Translations under genes and position numbers: made by a program | The notes under the pieces: model-generated | The model's input: the letters and a program-made list of their open reading frames with translations, nothing else | What the model was told of the DNA's origin: nothing | Databases searched by the model: none | In this document: positions 1 to 5,805 of the stretch, piece by piece | Position numbering within the stretch: the first letter of the stretch is position 1 | How the letters are laid out: each line of letters opens with the position of its first letter | Source of the DNA: Deltaproteobacteria bacterium HGW-Deltaproteobacteria-8 | Lineage (GTDB): Bacteria > Desulfobacterota > Desulfovibrionia > Desulfovibrionales > Desulfovibrionaceae | Length of the DNA stretch: 50,116 nucleotides | Assembly: GCA_002840405.1 (NCBI GenBank) | Contig: PHAR01000006.1 | Span: 259,409-309,524, forward strand | Reading direction: 5' to 3'

Positions 1-472
1 AGTGGGCACGAGGTCCGGTGCTGGCGCAGTGGGCACGAGGTCCGGTGCTGGCGCAGTGGGCACCCCAACCGGTGCTGGCCTCCTGCCGCTCAAGGGCGCG
101 CTTCCAAACGTAATCGAAAGCGGCCTTGACCAGGCCGGGCAGGCCGATCTCTACGCCGATGTGGATCTCCGTGGTCACGCGCTTGCTGTCGTTTTCCGTC
201 TCCGGGCTGACACAGGGCGTCGAGACATCGCAAAAGCGGCTGCCGACGGGAGAGTAGTAGGTGAGCGCGTCGAGCGGGAACTCCACGAAGTGAAGGCCCT
301 TGCGGCACAGGCGCGCTTCGGGCTCCGTGTAGACCTTCCCGACTTCAAACTGCATGTCGCGGCAGCGCAGCTGCTTGTCGAAGCCCTTGAATCCGCGCGT
401 GATGGTCGGGGCCGGAGCCTCCACTTTCTTGGCCGGGGCCTTCTTCTTCGTGGTCGTCTTTGTGGTCGCCAT
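1..472 (-). CDS. Repeat-tailed hypothetical phage protein (DUF7666-like), cut by window edge
   Basis: An open frame of at least 157 residues runs leftward off the window edge. It starts with a Lys/Thr/Ala-rich stretch (about residues 1-20), followed by a compact region of about 100 residues with the wording CRDMQFEVGKVY and CRKGLHFVEFPLDAL. It then enters tandem nine-residue repeats of the form CASTGPRAH. This layout, a small N-terminal domain followed by Ser/Thr-Gly repeats, matches phage proteins I know as DUF7666; function is unknown. The start is fixed by an AGGGGGA ribosome site six bases upstream, just after the stop of the preceding gene. It is the last visible gene of the leftward P_L operon. 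Confidence 0.7.
   Translation of the reverse strand, partial: MATTKTTTKKKAPAKKVEAPAPTITRGFKGFDKQLRCRDMQFEVGKVYTEPEARLCRKGLHFVEFPLDALTYYSPVGSRFCDVSTPCVSPETENDSKRVTTEIHIGVEIGLPGLVKAAFDYVWKRALERQEASTGWGAHCASTGPRAHCASTGPRAH
2..79. repeat. 27-bp tandem repeat at the left edge
   Basis: Two identical 27-bp units (2-28 and 29-55) and a diverged third (56-79) are in frame with the leftward gene that contains them, so each encodes nine residues. The array continues beyond the window. Identity of the first two units suggests recent duplication, so copy number may vary between strains. Confidence 0.9.
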
Positions 473-482
473 GTCGTTCCCC

Positions 483-1118
483 CTACGCCGCAACGCTGGC
501 AACAGCGCCCTGGCCGAATTTGAAGAAGCTGAGCTGCTGAACGGCCTCGGCGGGCGTCAGCATGTTGCCCGCGCCGTCGCGGAATAGGCTGCCAGCGGTA
601 ACGACGGCCGGGATACCGACCTTCGTCTCTGCGGCGACCATCGCCTTGTTGTCGTCGTTCTTGTCCGCGGTCACGGTGAGCTTGGCCGACACGCTCCACT
701 TCTCGTCGACGTCGAAGCGCTTCGTCTGGGCGTCCATGCGCTGCGCCATGTCGAACATGCAGGTCTGCAAGCCCTCGTAGAGATCCTGCACCAGACGGCC
801 CTTGCCGATGCTCAGGAGCAGGGCCATGGCCTTCTCGCTCGCGTGGCAGTCCTGGGGCATGCGCAGCAGCTTCAGTTCCTCAATGGCCTCGCTGAGCGAC
901 ATCTGGTTCGAGTCCAGTTCCTCGCGCAGCTCCTGCTCGCGCTCGTACAGCCAAGCGTCGGCGTGGTTCATGGCGTAGAAGTCGATCTGGTCTGGAAACG
1001 GCAAGCGCCCCTGCGTGTAGGCGCGGAAAATCGGGTGCAGGGGCTGGCCCTGCTCGGCGACGGCGATGATGGTCTGTTGCGCGACAACCGCGCTGCGCTT
1101 CTTCTTGCTGGCCTTCAT
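483..1118 (-). CDS. Hypothetical phage protein, P_L operon
   Basis: A 211-residue protein that I do not recognise. The N-terminus is basic (MKASKKKRS). The middle is rich in charged helices with a possible coiled coil around residues 60-100, and the C-terminus is Ala/Gly-rich. The ATG at 1118 is preferred over the one at 1127: the ribosome site GGGAGG lies nine bases before 1118 but directly abuts 1127. The downstream repeat gene follows after ten bases, so the two are probably co-transcribed. No catalytic motif or membrane segment is visible. By position it belongs to the early leftward operon controlled by the phage repressor. Confidence 0.75.
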   Translation of the reverse strand: MKASKKKRSAVVAQQTIIAVAEQGQPLHPIFRAYTQGRLPFPDQIDFYAMNHADAWLYEREQELREELDSNQMSLSEAIEELKLLRMPQDCHASEKAMALLLSIGKGRLVQDLYEGLQTCMFDMAQRMDAQTKRFDVDEKWSVSAKLTVTADKNDDNKAMVAAETKVGIPAVVTAGSLFRDGAGNMLTPAEAVQQLSFFKFGQGAVASVAA

Positions 1119-1171
1119 GGGGTTCATCCTCCCTGGTCGGTTGTGGTGGTGCTACAGCCTGGCGCTGTTGC

Positions 1172-1327
1172 TTACGGTCTTGGTTCCCGGGACGCTGGAG
1201 CACGCGAGGCAATTCGGCATGCGGTGGCCATGCGGCCCCTTCCCGAAGGCCTCCAGCGGCAGAGAAGCTGGAGGCAACTGCGGCAGCGCTTCTCGGCGCG
1301 CGGTCTGGTGCTCTTGCGAGCAGTCAT
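1172..1327 (-). CDS. Possible small basic, Cys-containing protein
   Basis: A 51-codon frame begins with an ATG that overlaps the stop of the upstream gene as ATGA, an arrangement typical of translational coupling. The product would be very basic with a CxxC near residue 15. It would fill the otherwise empty 200-bp gap in the operon. No clear ribosome site is present, and an inverted repeat (1249-1275) lies inside it, so it may not be a gene. Confidence 0.25.
   Translation of the reverse strand: MTARKSTRPRAEKRCRSCLQLLCRWRPSGRGRMATACRIASRAPASREPRP
1249..1275. repeat. Perfect 9-bp inverted repeat in the P_L operon gap
   Basis: GCCTCCAGC and GCTGGAGGC are separated by nine bases, forming a stable hairpin in the leftward transcript. 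No T-run follows, so it is not a standard terminator. It could be a processing or stability element between two operon genes. Confidence 0.5.
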
Positions 1328-1674
1328 GCCGACGCCATCCGGCCCATCGCGGACAGCCTGGCCGTGTCCTCGCGCCAGCAGGCCAGGGCCTCGGCGTCGC
1401 TCCGCTGAAGTTCCTCGCGGTACTCGAAGCTGGGCCAGAAACCCGGGCAGCGGTTGGCCGCGTCGTCGCTGTTGGGCATGATGCGGATGCCCGGGATCGT
1501 GGCGTCCGGGTTGGACTCCAGGAGCGCGACCAGGATTTCACCCAAGATCAGGCTTTCAGCCTGGCAGGAGCAGCCGCGCAGGTAGTGCTCGCAGTCGCGG
1601 CACTCCGCTTCCGCAAACAGGTCGCCGCGGCGCGCGTCGAAAATGTCCAGGTGCTCGACCATCTGTGCCGCCAT
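1324..1674 (-). CDS. Hypothetical phage protein, P_L operon
   Basis: A 116-residue acidic protein of unknown function. It has three cysteines close together in its first third (CRDCEHYLRGCSC, about residues 23-35), which could bind a metal. The start at 1674 is chosen because a GGGGAGGT ribosome site lies about eight bases upstream; a longer frame upstream overlaps the preceding gene. The upstream gene ends five bases before this start, so the two are tightly coupled. No membrane segment. Confidence 0.7.
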   Translation of the reverse strand: MAAQMVEHLDIFDARRGDLFAEAECRDCEHYLRGCSCQAESLILGEILVALLESNPDATIPGIRIMPNSDDAANRCPGFWPSFEYREELQRSDAEALACWREDTARLSAMGRMASA

Positions 1675-1679
1675 AGCCG

Positions 1680-1847
1680 CTACCTCCCCGCCAGCACGTG
1701 GCTGGCCCATTCGATCGCCCCGACGGCGGCCCAGGATGCGAAGGCCCCCAGGACCACGCTGCACAGCAGCTCGACGATGGTCTTGCGGCGCGCGATGCGC
1801 GGGCTGTCGTCGGGCTGCCCGAGCTCAAGGATGCGTGTCTGCGTCAT
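1680..1847 (-). CDS. Small single-span membrane protein, P_L operon
   Basis: A 55-residue protein with an N-terminal soluble half and one hydrophobic segment (about residues 25-51, VELLCSVVLGAFASWAAVGA), so it is probably a one-pass inner-membrane protein. The ATG at 1847 has an AGGAGGG ribosome site at good spacing, while the longer frame upstream lacks one. It sits between two soluble hypothetical proteins in the early leftward operon. Function unknown; small early membrane proteins of phages are often host-takeover or exclusion factors (inference only). Confidence 0.65.
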   Translation of the reverse strand: MTQTRILELGQPDDSPRIARRKTIVELLCSVVLGAFASWAAVGAIEWASHVLAGR

Positions 1848-1861
1848 GCTGTCCCTCCTGT

Positions 1862-2218
1862 TCAGCCGACAGCCCGGAGAGCCGGACACGCACAAGCCCC
1901 ACGCAGGTCGTCGAGCATGCGCTGAGCGGCGCCGATGTGGCGTTGAATCGAGCGCATTGCTGGGCGACGGGAAGCGGACTGTGTGCGGGTCAGTGCCTCA
2001 AGGCGGTCCCTGCCCATGGTGTTGAACGGCTCCGGCAACAGGTGCCTGTTGTAGTAGAGCCCCCTTGGTCCGGTGCGGAAAAGGCCGTGGAGCTTCATCG
2101 CTTCGACGAGTGCCATGGTGTCCGGCAGTTGCGGTGCCTCTTGCGGCAACGGAAGCGCCGGAGGCAAATCCGAGGCGACGAAAGAAACCGTCCCGTCCTC
2201 AAGCCTGAATGTCTGCAT
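1862..2218 (-). CDS. Hypothetical phage protein, first gene of the P_L operon
   Basis: A 118-residue protein with no family I recognise. The N-terminal half is Pro/Leu-rich (SDLPPALPLPQEAPQLPD, about residues 17-34). The second half is basic, ending in a possible helix pair. A strong AGGGGGA ribosome site precedes the ATG. It is the first gene after P_L, about 140 bases downstream of the predicted transcription start, and would be among the first products after induction. Confidence 0.65.
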   Translation of the reverse strand: MQTFRLEDGTVSFVASDLPPALPLPQEAPQLPDTMALVEAMKLHGLFRTGPRGLYYNRHLLPEPFNTMGRDRLEALTRTQSASRRPAMRSIQRHIGAAQRMLDDLRGACACPALRAVG

Positions 2219-2367
2219 GCCTGTTCCCCCTGAAAACCGTCTTGCGCCTTGCGGTCTGCGTTCCTGGTCTGCTTTGCTCGGGCGGGAGGGGTCCGCCTCT
2301 GGCTGGCCCTTGTTCCCTTCGTCCCGGCGCGGTCAGATTTCGCGTCTGGCTGCTTGGCGTGAGTCCA

Positions 2368-2396
2368 GATGTAAAGATTCTTTCTTTATCAGTCAA
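2368..2396 (-). promoter_or_regulatory. P_L early leftward promoter
   Basis: Read leftward: TTGACT, a 17-base spacer, then TACATC, with the repressor operator filling the spacer. The layout is nearly superimposable on the rightward early promoter at 4575-4603: both read TTGAC[A/T]G[G/A]TAAAGA-N5-TCTTTAC. Predicted start near 2361, leaving a leader of about 140 bases before the first gene. Confidence 0.7.
2372..2388. promoter_or_regulatory. Operator O_L1 (TAAAGA-N5-TCTTTA)
   Basis: A dyad with six-base arms inside the spacer of P_L. The same core, AAAGA-N5-TCTTT, recurs at 2407-2421 and 4584-4598. A bound repressor would block polymerase directly. Confidence 0.75.
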
Positions 2397-2406
2397 GATA
2401 AATGTG

Positions 2407-2421
2407 AAAGATTTTTTCTTT
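2407..2421. promoter_or_regulatory. Operator O_L2 (AAAGA-N5-TCTTT)
   Basis: Second copy of the dyad, 34 bp (about three helical turns) from O_L1 centre to centre and on the same DNA face, upstream of the P_L -35. This suits cooperative binding by repressor dimers (inference). Confidence 0.7.
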
Positions 2422-2541
2422 ATATCGTGTCCGCAGAGATATCCTCCCTCCGTGGTCGGAGGGTCACTGGCGCGGGTTGCGGAGAAAGGTGTCGTTTGAG
2501 CTCGTATAGAGATACGGAGTATTTACTCGCGCAAAGGGCGC

Positions 2542-2564
2542 AAAAAAGCCCCCTTGCGGGGGCT
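2542..2564 (-). terminator. Intrinsic terminator after the immunity operon
   Basis: On the minus strand a seven-base stem, AGCCCCC/GGGGGCT with a four-base loop, is followed by six T. It lies 23 bases after the nuclease gene stop and separates the repressor operon from P_L. Confidence 0.9.
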
Positions 2565-2587
2565 AAGTGTTCGACGGAAGGGCTGGC

Positions 2588-3106
2588 CTACCAGGGCGCG
2601 GCGTGCCCCCGGTGTTTCTCCCACTCCTCGCGGTACAGCCGGGCCAGCTCGGGTGAGTCGAGAATGAGCAGGTTCTCGGCGTTCTTCTCCTCGGCACCCT
2701 TGGTGAAGTTGAAGCTGCCTGTCACCACGGCCTGACCGTCGAGCACCATCACCTTGTTGTGCGCGATGGCGTGACGCGAATCCACGTAGACCGTGGCGCC
2801 CGAAGCTGCAAGGGCCCCACCCTGCGATCCGCGCGCTGTGCGCTGCCCGCGATCCAGCACAGCCTCGACGTGCACGCCGCGGCGAGCTGCGCGGCCCAGG
2901 GCGTCAGCGATGGGTGCAGACGTGAAGCTGTAGGCTAGGACAAAGATAGACTCGCGCGCCAAGTCAATGCGGTGCACCAGGGCTTCCGCCGCGCCGCCGC
3001 GGGGCGAGAAGTGGATCTCGGCCGGCGCATTGTGGAGAGTGAGCTCAAGCGCCTGGGCCGGGCTTAGGGCCAGGAGAAGGAGGAGGGCGAAGACTGGGCG
3101 GCGCAT
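2588..3106 (-). CDS. Exported phospholipase D-fold nuclease (Nuc-type)
   Basis: A 172-residue protein with a signal peptide (residues 1-19, cleavage after AQA) and one PLD domain. The HKD motif is intact: H116-x-K118, D123, then G130-S131-x-N133 and a following Asn/Glu pair at 144-145. A single HKD motif and this length match the Nuc/EDTA-resistant endonuclease group, which acts as homodimers on DNA in the periplasm. It starts three bases after the stop of the zinc-ribbon gene and has only a weak ribosome site, so it is probably translationally coupled. It lies in the lysogeny-expressed direction behind the repressor, so I infer a cargo (moron) role, for example degrading incoming DNA. A true phospholipase is less likely because the Nuc-like core is short. 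Confidence 0.85.
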   Translation of the reverse strand: MRRPVFALLLLLALSPAQALELTLHNAPAEIHFSPRGGAAEALVHRIDLARESIFVLAYSFTSAPIADALGRAARRGVHVEAVLDRGQRTARGSQGGALAASGATVYVDSRHAIAHNKVMVLDGQAVVTGSFNFTKGAEEKNAENLLILDSPELARLYREEWEKHRGHAAPW

Positions 3107-3109
3107 GGG

Positions 3110-3838
3110 CTACTTTGTCGCCGTTAAGGTAATCCCAATTCCTGGCAACTTGTGCATTTTATAAGTGACGCCGCCTAGCGCCATTTCAGAATTGTCCCTA
3201 CCCGATGAGATTTCCTCAAACATTCCCATTAACCTCCCCGTTATCTGCTCTCTTTCAAAACCAGGGGATAATATATTGACGACCAACCATTGGTAATAGA
3301 TGGAGTGTATCGCACCATTCGCTGTGCCATCCCCGCTAACGATGCTCATTATTTCGTTAACGCGATCGTTTTTGTGCCAGACAACAAATGCAGCATCCTT
3401 ACCAATAGAATAATTACTGACGCACCATTCTCCGCAGTCGATGTCCCCTTTTGAATTGTCTGGGTCAGCAACAATTCTTGGTGATCCTGTTTTCTTGAGG
3501 CCTGCGTTCATCTTGTCTAGGAAAAATTTAAGGCCGATGTTCAATTTTGGGGAACCAACATCCGCTGGTACTACTTTCTTGTCTTGCCCTTTTTCTGCTT
3601 CTCTCCCGGTAATGCTGTCGTATTTTGGAGTGTCAGGAGCACTTTTACCGCCAGTAGAGCATGTCCCAACTACAAAAAACAAAGCGAAGACAGATAGAAT
3701 AATTCCACAGCCTATTTTGACCGTCTTCCCTGTTTCAAGTTTTGCTTCTCTGGCCTTTGTTGGCCTCCCGCACTTCGGACATGCAGGCGCAGCGTCGGAA
3801 ACCATTTCGTGACAGTCTGGACATTCAATCAGCGCCAT
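3110..3838 (-). CDS. Zinc-ribbon single-span membrane protein (prophage cargo)
   Basis: A 242-residue protein. An N-terminal zinc ribbon (C6-x2-C9 and C20-x2-C23, reading CPDCHEM...CPKCGRP) is followed by one membrane helix (about residues 41-59). The rest is a C-terminal domain of about 180 residues, predicted outside the inner membrane, with no family I recognise. The base composition is clearly more AT-rich than the early and late phage genes, suggesting separate acquisition. The ATG at 3838 is favoured by a GTGAGG ribosome site; a GTG twelve bases upstream is an alternative. It follows the repressor by 32 bases and precedes the PLD nuclease by three, so the two genes look like one cargo unit expressed in the lysogen. 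Zinc ribbon plus membrane helix is a generic architecture; the function is unknown. Confidence 0.7.
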   Translation of the reverse strand: MALIECPDCHEMVSDAAPACPKCGRPTKAREAKLETGKTVKIGCGIILSVFALFFVVGTCSTGGKSAPDTPKYDSITGREAEKGQDKKVVPADVGSPKLNIGLKFFLDKMNAGLKKTGSPRIVADPDNSKGDIDCGEWCVSNYSIGKDAAFVVWHKNDRVNEIMSIVSGDGTANGAIHSIYYQWLVVNILSPGFEREQITGRLMGMFEEISSGRDNSEMALGGVTYKMHKLPGIGITLTATK

Positions 3839-3870
3839 TGCACGCCTCACTTTTAGGCCATGTTGGTCGG

Positions 3871-4515
3871 TTACAGCTCACAACCATACCAAAGCGCCCG
3901 CCCTAGGGGCTCGAAGTGGTCGTGTGCGTGTATTTCAATGCGGCTCCCATCTTGATCTGACTCTAAATATGTCTTTCCGTCGATTACCCTGACCCGTTTG
4001 CATAGATACACATCGTTCAGCAGTACATAGTAAATTTTATTGTCCTGCGGAACAGTTTGACTTTCATCGATCAGAACCATGCATCCATCGGGTATGGTTG
4101 AGCCCATGCTTTCGCCATATGCGCGAATTACAGACATTGTATTCGGGTTTCCCTTGTTGAAGGCCCAATCCTCGCGGAAGGCAAGATATGTCTTGATCCG
4201 CTTAGACCCTTCTAGCGAGCCCCCGCCCATCGCGCCAGAGGCCGCTCTCAGTGGCACCCTGACATATCCGCTCACAACTTCATCCTCGGGAAACATGTCC
4301 TGCTCCGCCGCGATCAAGTCTGAAGTCTTGATCATCAAGACGTTTGCCAGCTTCTCTAGGAGAGCTCTTCCTGGCCGATCTCTCCCGTTCAGTGCTGCGT
4401 TCAGATGTTGATACGTGCAACCAACAAGAGGTGCCAAAGCCTTCTGGCTGTTGATTCCTCGAGATTTCATCGCCTTTTCTACGCGGGTTCTTAGAGCATT
4501 CGGTTTCTTTTCCAT
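3871..4515 (-). CDS. cI-type phage repressor, HTH plus S24 peptidase domain
   Basis: A 214-residue repressor. An N-terminal helix-turn-helix of XRE type (about residues 8-66, recognition helix near YQHLNAALNGR) binds the AAAGA-N5-TCTTT operators (inferred). The C-terminal S24/LexA-like domain (about 85-205) carries the catalytic pair Ser136 (in GESMG) and Lys173 (in LCKRV). Such repressors hold the lysogenic state and are inactivated by RecA-stimulated self-cleavage. Where an Ala-Gly or Cys-Gly cleavage site is expected this protein has Ser93-Gly94, an unusual bond. The GGGAG ribosome site supports the start. It is divergent from the Cro-like gene and leads the leftward operon that ends at 2564. 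Confidence 0.93.
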   Translation of the reverse strand: MEKKPNALRTRVEKAMKSRGINSQKALAPLVGCTYQHLNAALNGRDRPGRALLEKLANVLMIKTSDLIAAEQDMFPEDEVVSGYVRVPLRAASGAMGGGSLEGSKRIKTYLAFREDWAFNKGNPNTMSVIRAYGESMGSTIPDGCMVLIDESQTVPQDNKIYYVLLNDVYLCKRVRVIDGKTYLESDQDGSRIEIHAHDHFEPLGRALWYGCEL

Positions 4516-4574
4516 GGCAACTCCCTAGTGCGAATACATCAAGACGGACAATCAAGATTTTCGCCTTTCAATTC

Positions 4575-4603
4575 TTGACAGGTAAAGATTTATTCTTTAC
4601 TGT
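4575..4603 (+). promoter_or_regulatory. P_R early rightward promoter with embedded operator O_R
   Basis: Consensus TTGACA (4575-4580), exactly 17 bases, then TACTGT (4598-4603). The spacer is almost filled by a perfect dyad with seven-base arms, GTAAAGA-N5-TCTTTAC (4582-4600). The expected transcript start is at about 4610, immediately before the ATG of the Cro-like gene at 4611. Confidence 0.8.
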
Positions 4604-4610
4604 CCTTCGC

Positions 4611-4814
4611 ATGGATACCAACCAAATCACCCAGAAGCAGGTTGAGGCCGCCATAGCCCTCGGGGTCAGCAAGCAGCATCTCAATGCCGTCCTGAATGGT
4701 CGAACTCGACCTTCGGTCAATCTGGCGAAGAACATTGAGAAGCAGCTCGGCATACCCTGGCAATCTTTCTTCATTGAAGACACCTCCACGCAGACAAACA
4801 GCGCGGAGGTGTGA
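4611..4814 (+). CDS. Cro-like HTH regulator, probably leaderless
   Basis: A 67-residue helix-turn-helix protein of Cro/YdaS type (HTH about residues 7-50). Its recognition region, KQHLNAVLNGRTRP, is almost identical to YQHLNAALNGRDRP in the divergent repressor, which suggests both bind the same operators. An upstream in-frame TTG at 4575 is rejected because it is part of the promoter -35. No ribosome site precedes the ATG, and the predicted transcript begins within a base or two of it, so the mRNA is probably leaderless. By position it is the first rightward early gene and the expected antagonist of the repressor. Confidence 0.88.
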   Translation: MDTNQITQKQVEAAIALGVSKQHLNAVLNGRTRPSVNLAKNIEKQLGIPWQSFFIEDTSTQTNSAEV

Positions 4815-4818
4815 AGGC

Positions 4819-5010
4819 ATGGCGGGGAAAAAGGAAAAGAAGTTCGAGTTCCGCTGTGACGAGGACTTCTTCAACTGGCTCAACGCCCAGATTGCGATGT
4901 CGGATATGCGCTCCAGCGAATTCATACGGGGGGCCCTCCTTTACGGCTCGCCACTCGTGAATGCGTTCCAGGGCTTGAAGCCTAGCCTGGAGAATATCCG
5001 AGAAAAATGA
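4819..5010 (+). CDS. Small hypothetical protein, possibly ribbon-helix-helix
   Basis: A 63-residue protein whose middle (DEDFFNWLNAQIAMSDMRSSEFIRGALLYG) resembles the strand-helix-helix pattern of Arc/CopG-type DNA-binding proteins, especially the SEFIRxA ending. The basic Lys-rich start would suit nucleic-acid binding. The ATG has a GGAGGT ribosome site that overlaps the end of the Cro-like gene, so the two are coupled. A role as accessory early regulator is inferred from position only. Confidence 0.65.
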   Translation: MAGKKEKKFEFRCDEDFFNWLNAQIAMSDMRSSEFIRGALLYGSPLVNAFQGLKPSLENIREK

Positions 5011-5027
5011 GGAGGTCTGTCAGATAG

Positions 5028-5043
5028 TTGTCGGACAGGACAA
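5028..5043. promoter_or_regulatory. Dyad TTGTC-N6-GACAA, possible regulator site
   Basis: A perfect five-base-arm dyad lies 17 bases after the stop of the 63-residue protein, ahead of the main early operon. It differs from the repressor operator. It might be a target of that small protein or part of a promoter (TTGTCG as a weak -35); neither is shown. Confidence 0.35.
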
Positions 5044-5097
5044 TAAAAAGACGAATAGAGGCGCGTAGTTAAAAAATCTCTAGTGCCACAAAAAGCA

Positions 5098-5129
5098 GAA
5101 GCGCCTTCGCGGGCAAGGCGAGGCGCTTC
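5098..5129 (+). promoter_or_regulatory. Leader hairpin just upstream of the early replication operon
   Basis: Nine-base perfect arms, GAAGCGCCT and AGGCGCTTC, enclose 14 bases that can extend the stem slightly. It ends two bases before the ribosome site AGGGGGAA of the gene at 5143 and has no T-run, so a role in mRNA stability or translation control is more likely than termination. Confidence 0.55.
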
Positions 5130-5142
5130 AAGGGGGAACCAA

Positions 5143-5571
5143 ATGACAGAGTCAACGTACTTCGATTTTACCCAGGCCGTCAAGGCCAAGGACGCAGCCC
5201 AGGCGCTCTTGAATTCTCAGCTCCAGCCCCTGCGCGACCAGATGGATCAGCTGCTGCTCGGTCCCCTGGCCACGCAGATCACTGAGCTCGAAGCCAAGAT
5301 CAACGCGCATTGCGTCTCCAAGGCTGACGAGCTGCGCCGCCTGCAGGGCAAGGACACGGGGGCCGCTTCTTTCGTTGATGGTGGCTTCAAGGTGACGGTC
5401 ACGCTTCCCAAAAAGGACTGCGGCGATGACCCGGCCCAGTACCTCAAGCTGACCTACGGCGTCGACGAGCGCCGCTACAAGGAATGGCCGGACACGATCC
5501 AGGCCGCGTTCCTTCCCGCGCGCACCGTCACCACCGGCAAGCCCAAGATCGAGATCAAGGAGGCGAAGTAG
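5143..5571 (+). CDS. Hypothetical early phage protein
   Basis: A 142-residue soluble protein with no family I can name. The first 75 residues are helical and partly coiled-coil-like (LNSQLQPLRDQMDQLLLGPL). The remainder has strand-like segments and ends in a basic tail, KPKIEIKEAK. The ATG at 5143 is chosen for its AGGGGGAA ribosome site; an in-frame upstream extension would run through the leader hairpin. It leads the early operon: the next gene starts two bases after its stop and two recombination genes follow. Confidence 0.72.
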   Translation: MTESTYFDFTQAVKAKDAAQALLNSQLQPLRDQMDQLLLGPLATQITELEAKINAHCVSKADELRRLQGKDTGAASFVDGGFKVTVTLPKKDCGDDPAQYLKLTYGVDERRYKEWPDTIQAAFLPARTVTTGKPKIEIKEAK

Positions 5572-5572
5572 C

Positions 5573-5803
5573 ATGAACATCGCCACGCGTCTCGCAGTGC
5601 TTATGGGCCTCGCCTCCGGCGGCTCGCGCGTCCTCTCGAAGAGCCGGTTCATGCCGGGCGCGCCGCGGCTTGGCGCGAAGTGGTGCACGAAGCACAACGG
5701 CCCAGGCACTGCGAAGTCCTACCACAACCGCCCCGGCTCCGGGTTGCTCACCCGTGAGGAGATCGACCGCCGCCGTGGTGGAAATCCGAAGGGAGGCTAC
5801 TAG
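5573..5803 (+). CDS. Small basic hypothetical phage protein
   Basis: A 76-residue, strongly basic protein rich in Gly, Ser and Arg, ending in RRRGGNPKGGY. It has one CxxxH (CTKHNGPG) and no membrane segment. An AAGGAGG ribosome site sits inside the end of the previous gene. Its charge suggests nucleic-acid contact; nothing more can be said. Confidence 0.65.
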   Translation: MNIATRLAVLMGLASGGSRVLSKSRFMPGAPRLGAKWCTKHNGPGTAKSYHNRPGSGLLTREEIDRRRGGNPKGGY

Positions 5804-5805
5804 CC

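Noticed and set aside
1062-1127. ATG at 1127 as start of the 211-residue P_L-operon protein
   Set aside because: The GGGAGG ribosome site directly abuts this ATG, leaving no spacing; the ATG at 1118 has a normal nine-base gap.
4575-4610. TTG at 4575 as start of a longer Cro-like protein
   Set aside because: This TTG is the first three bases of the promoter -35, upstream of the predicted transcript start, and the extension would cover the operator.
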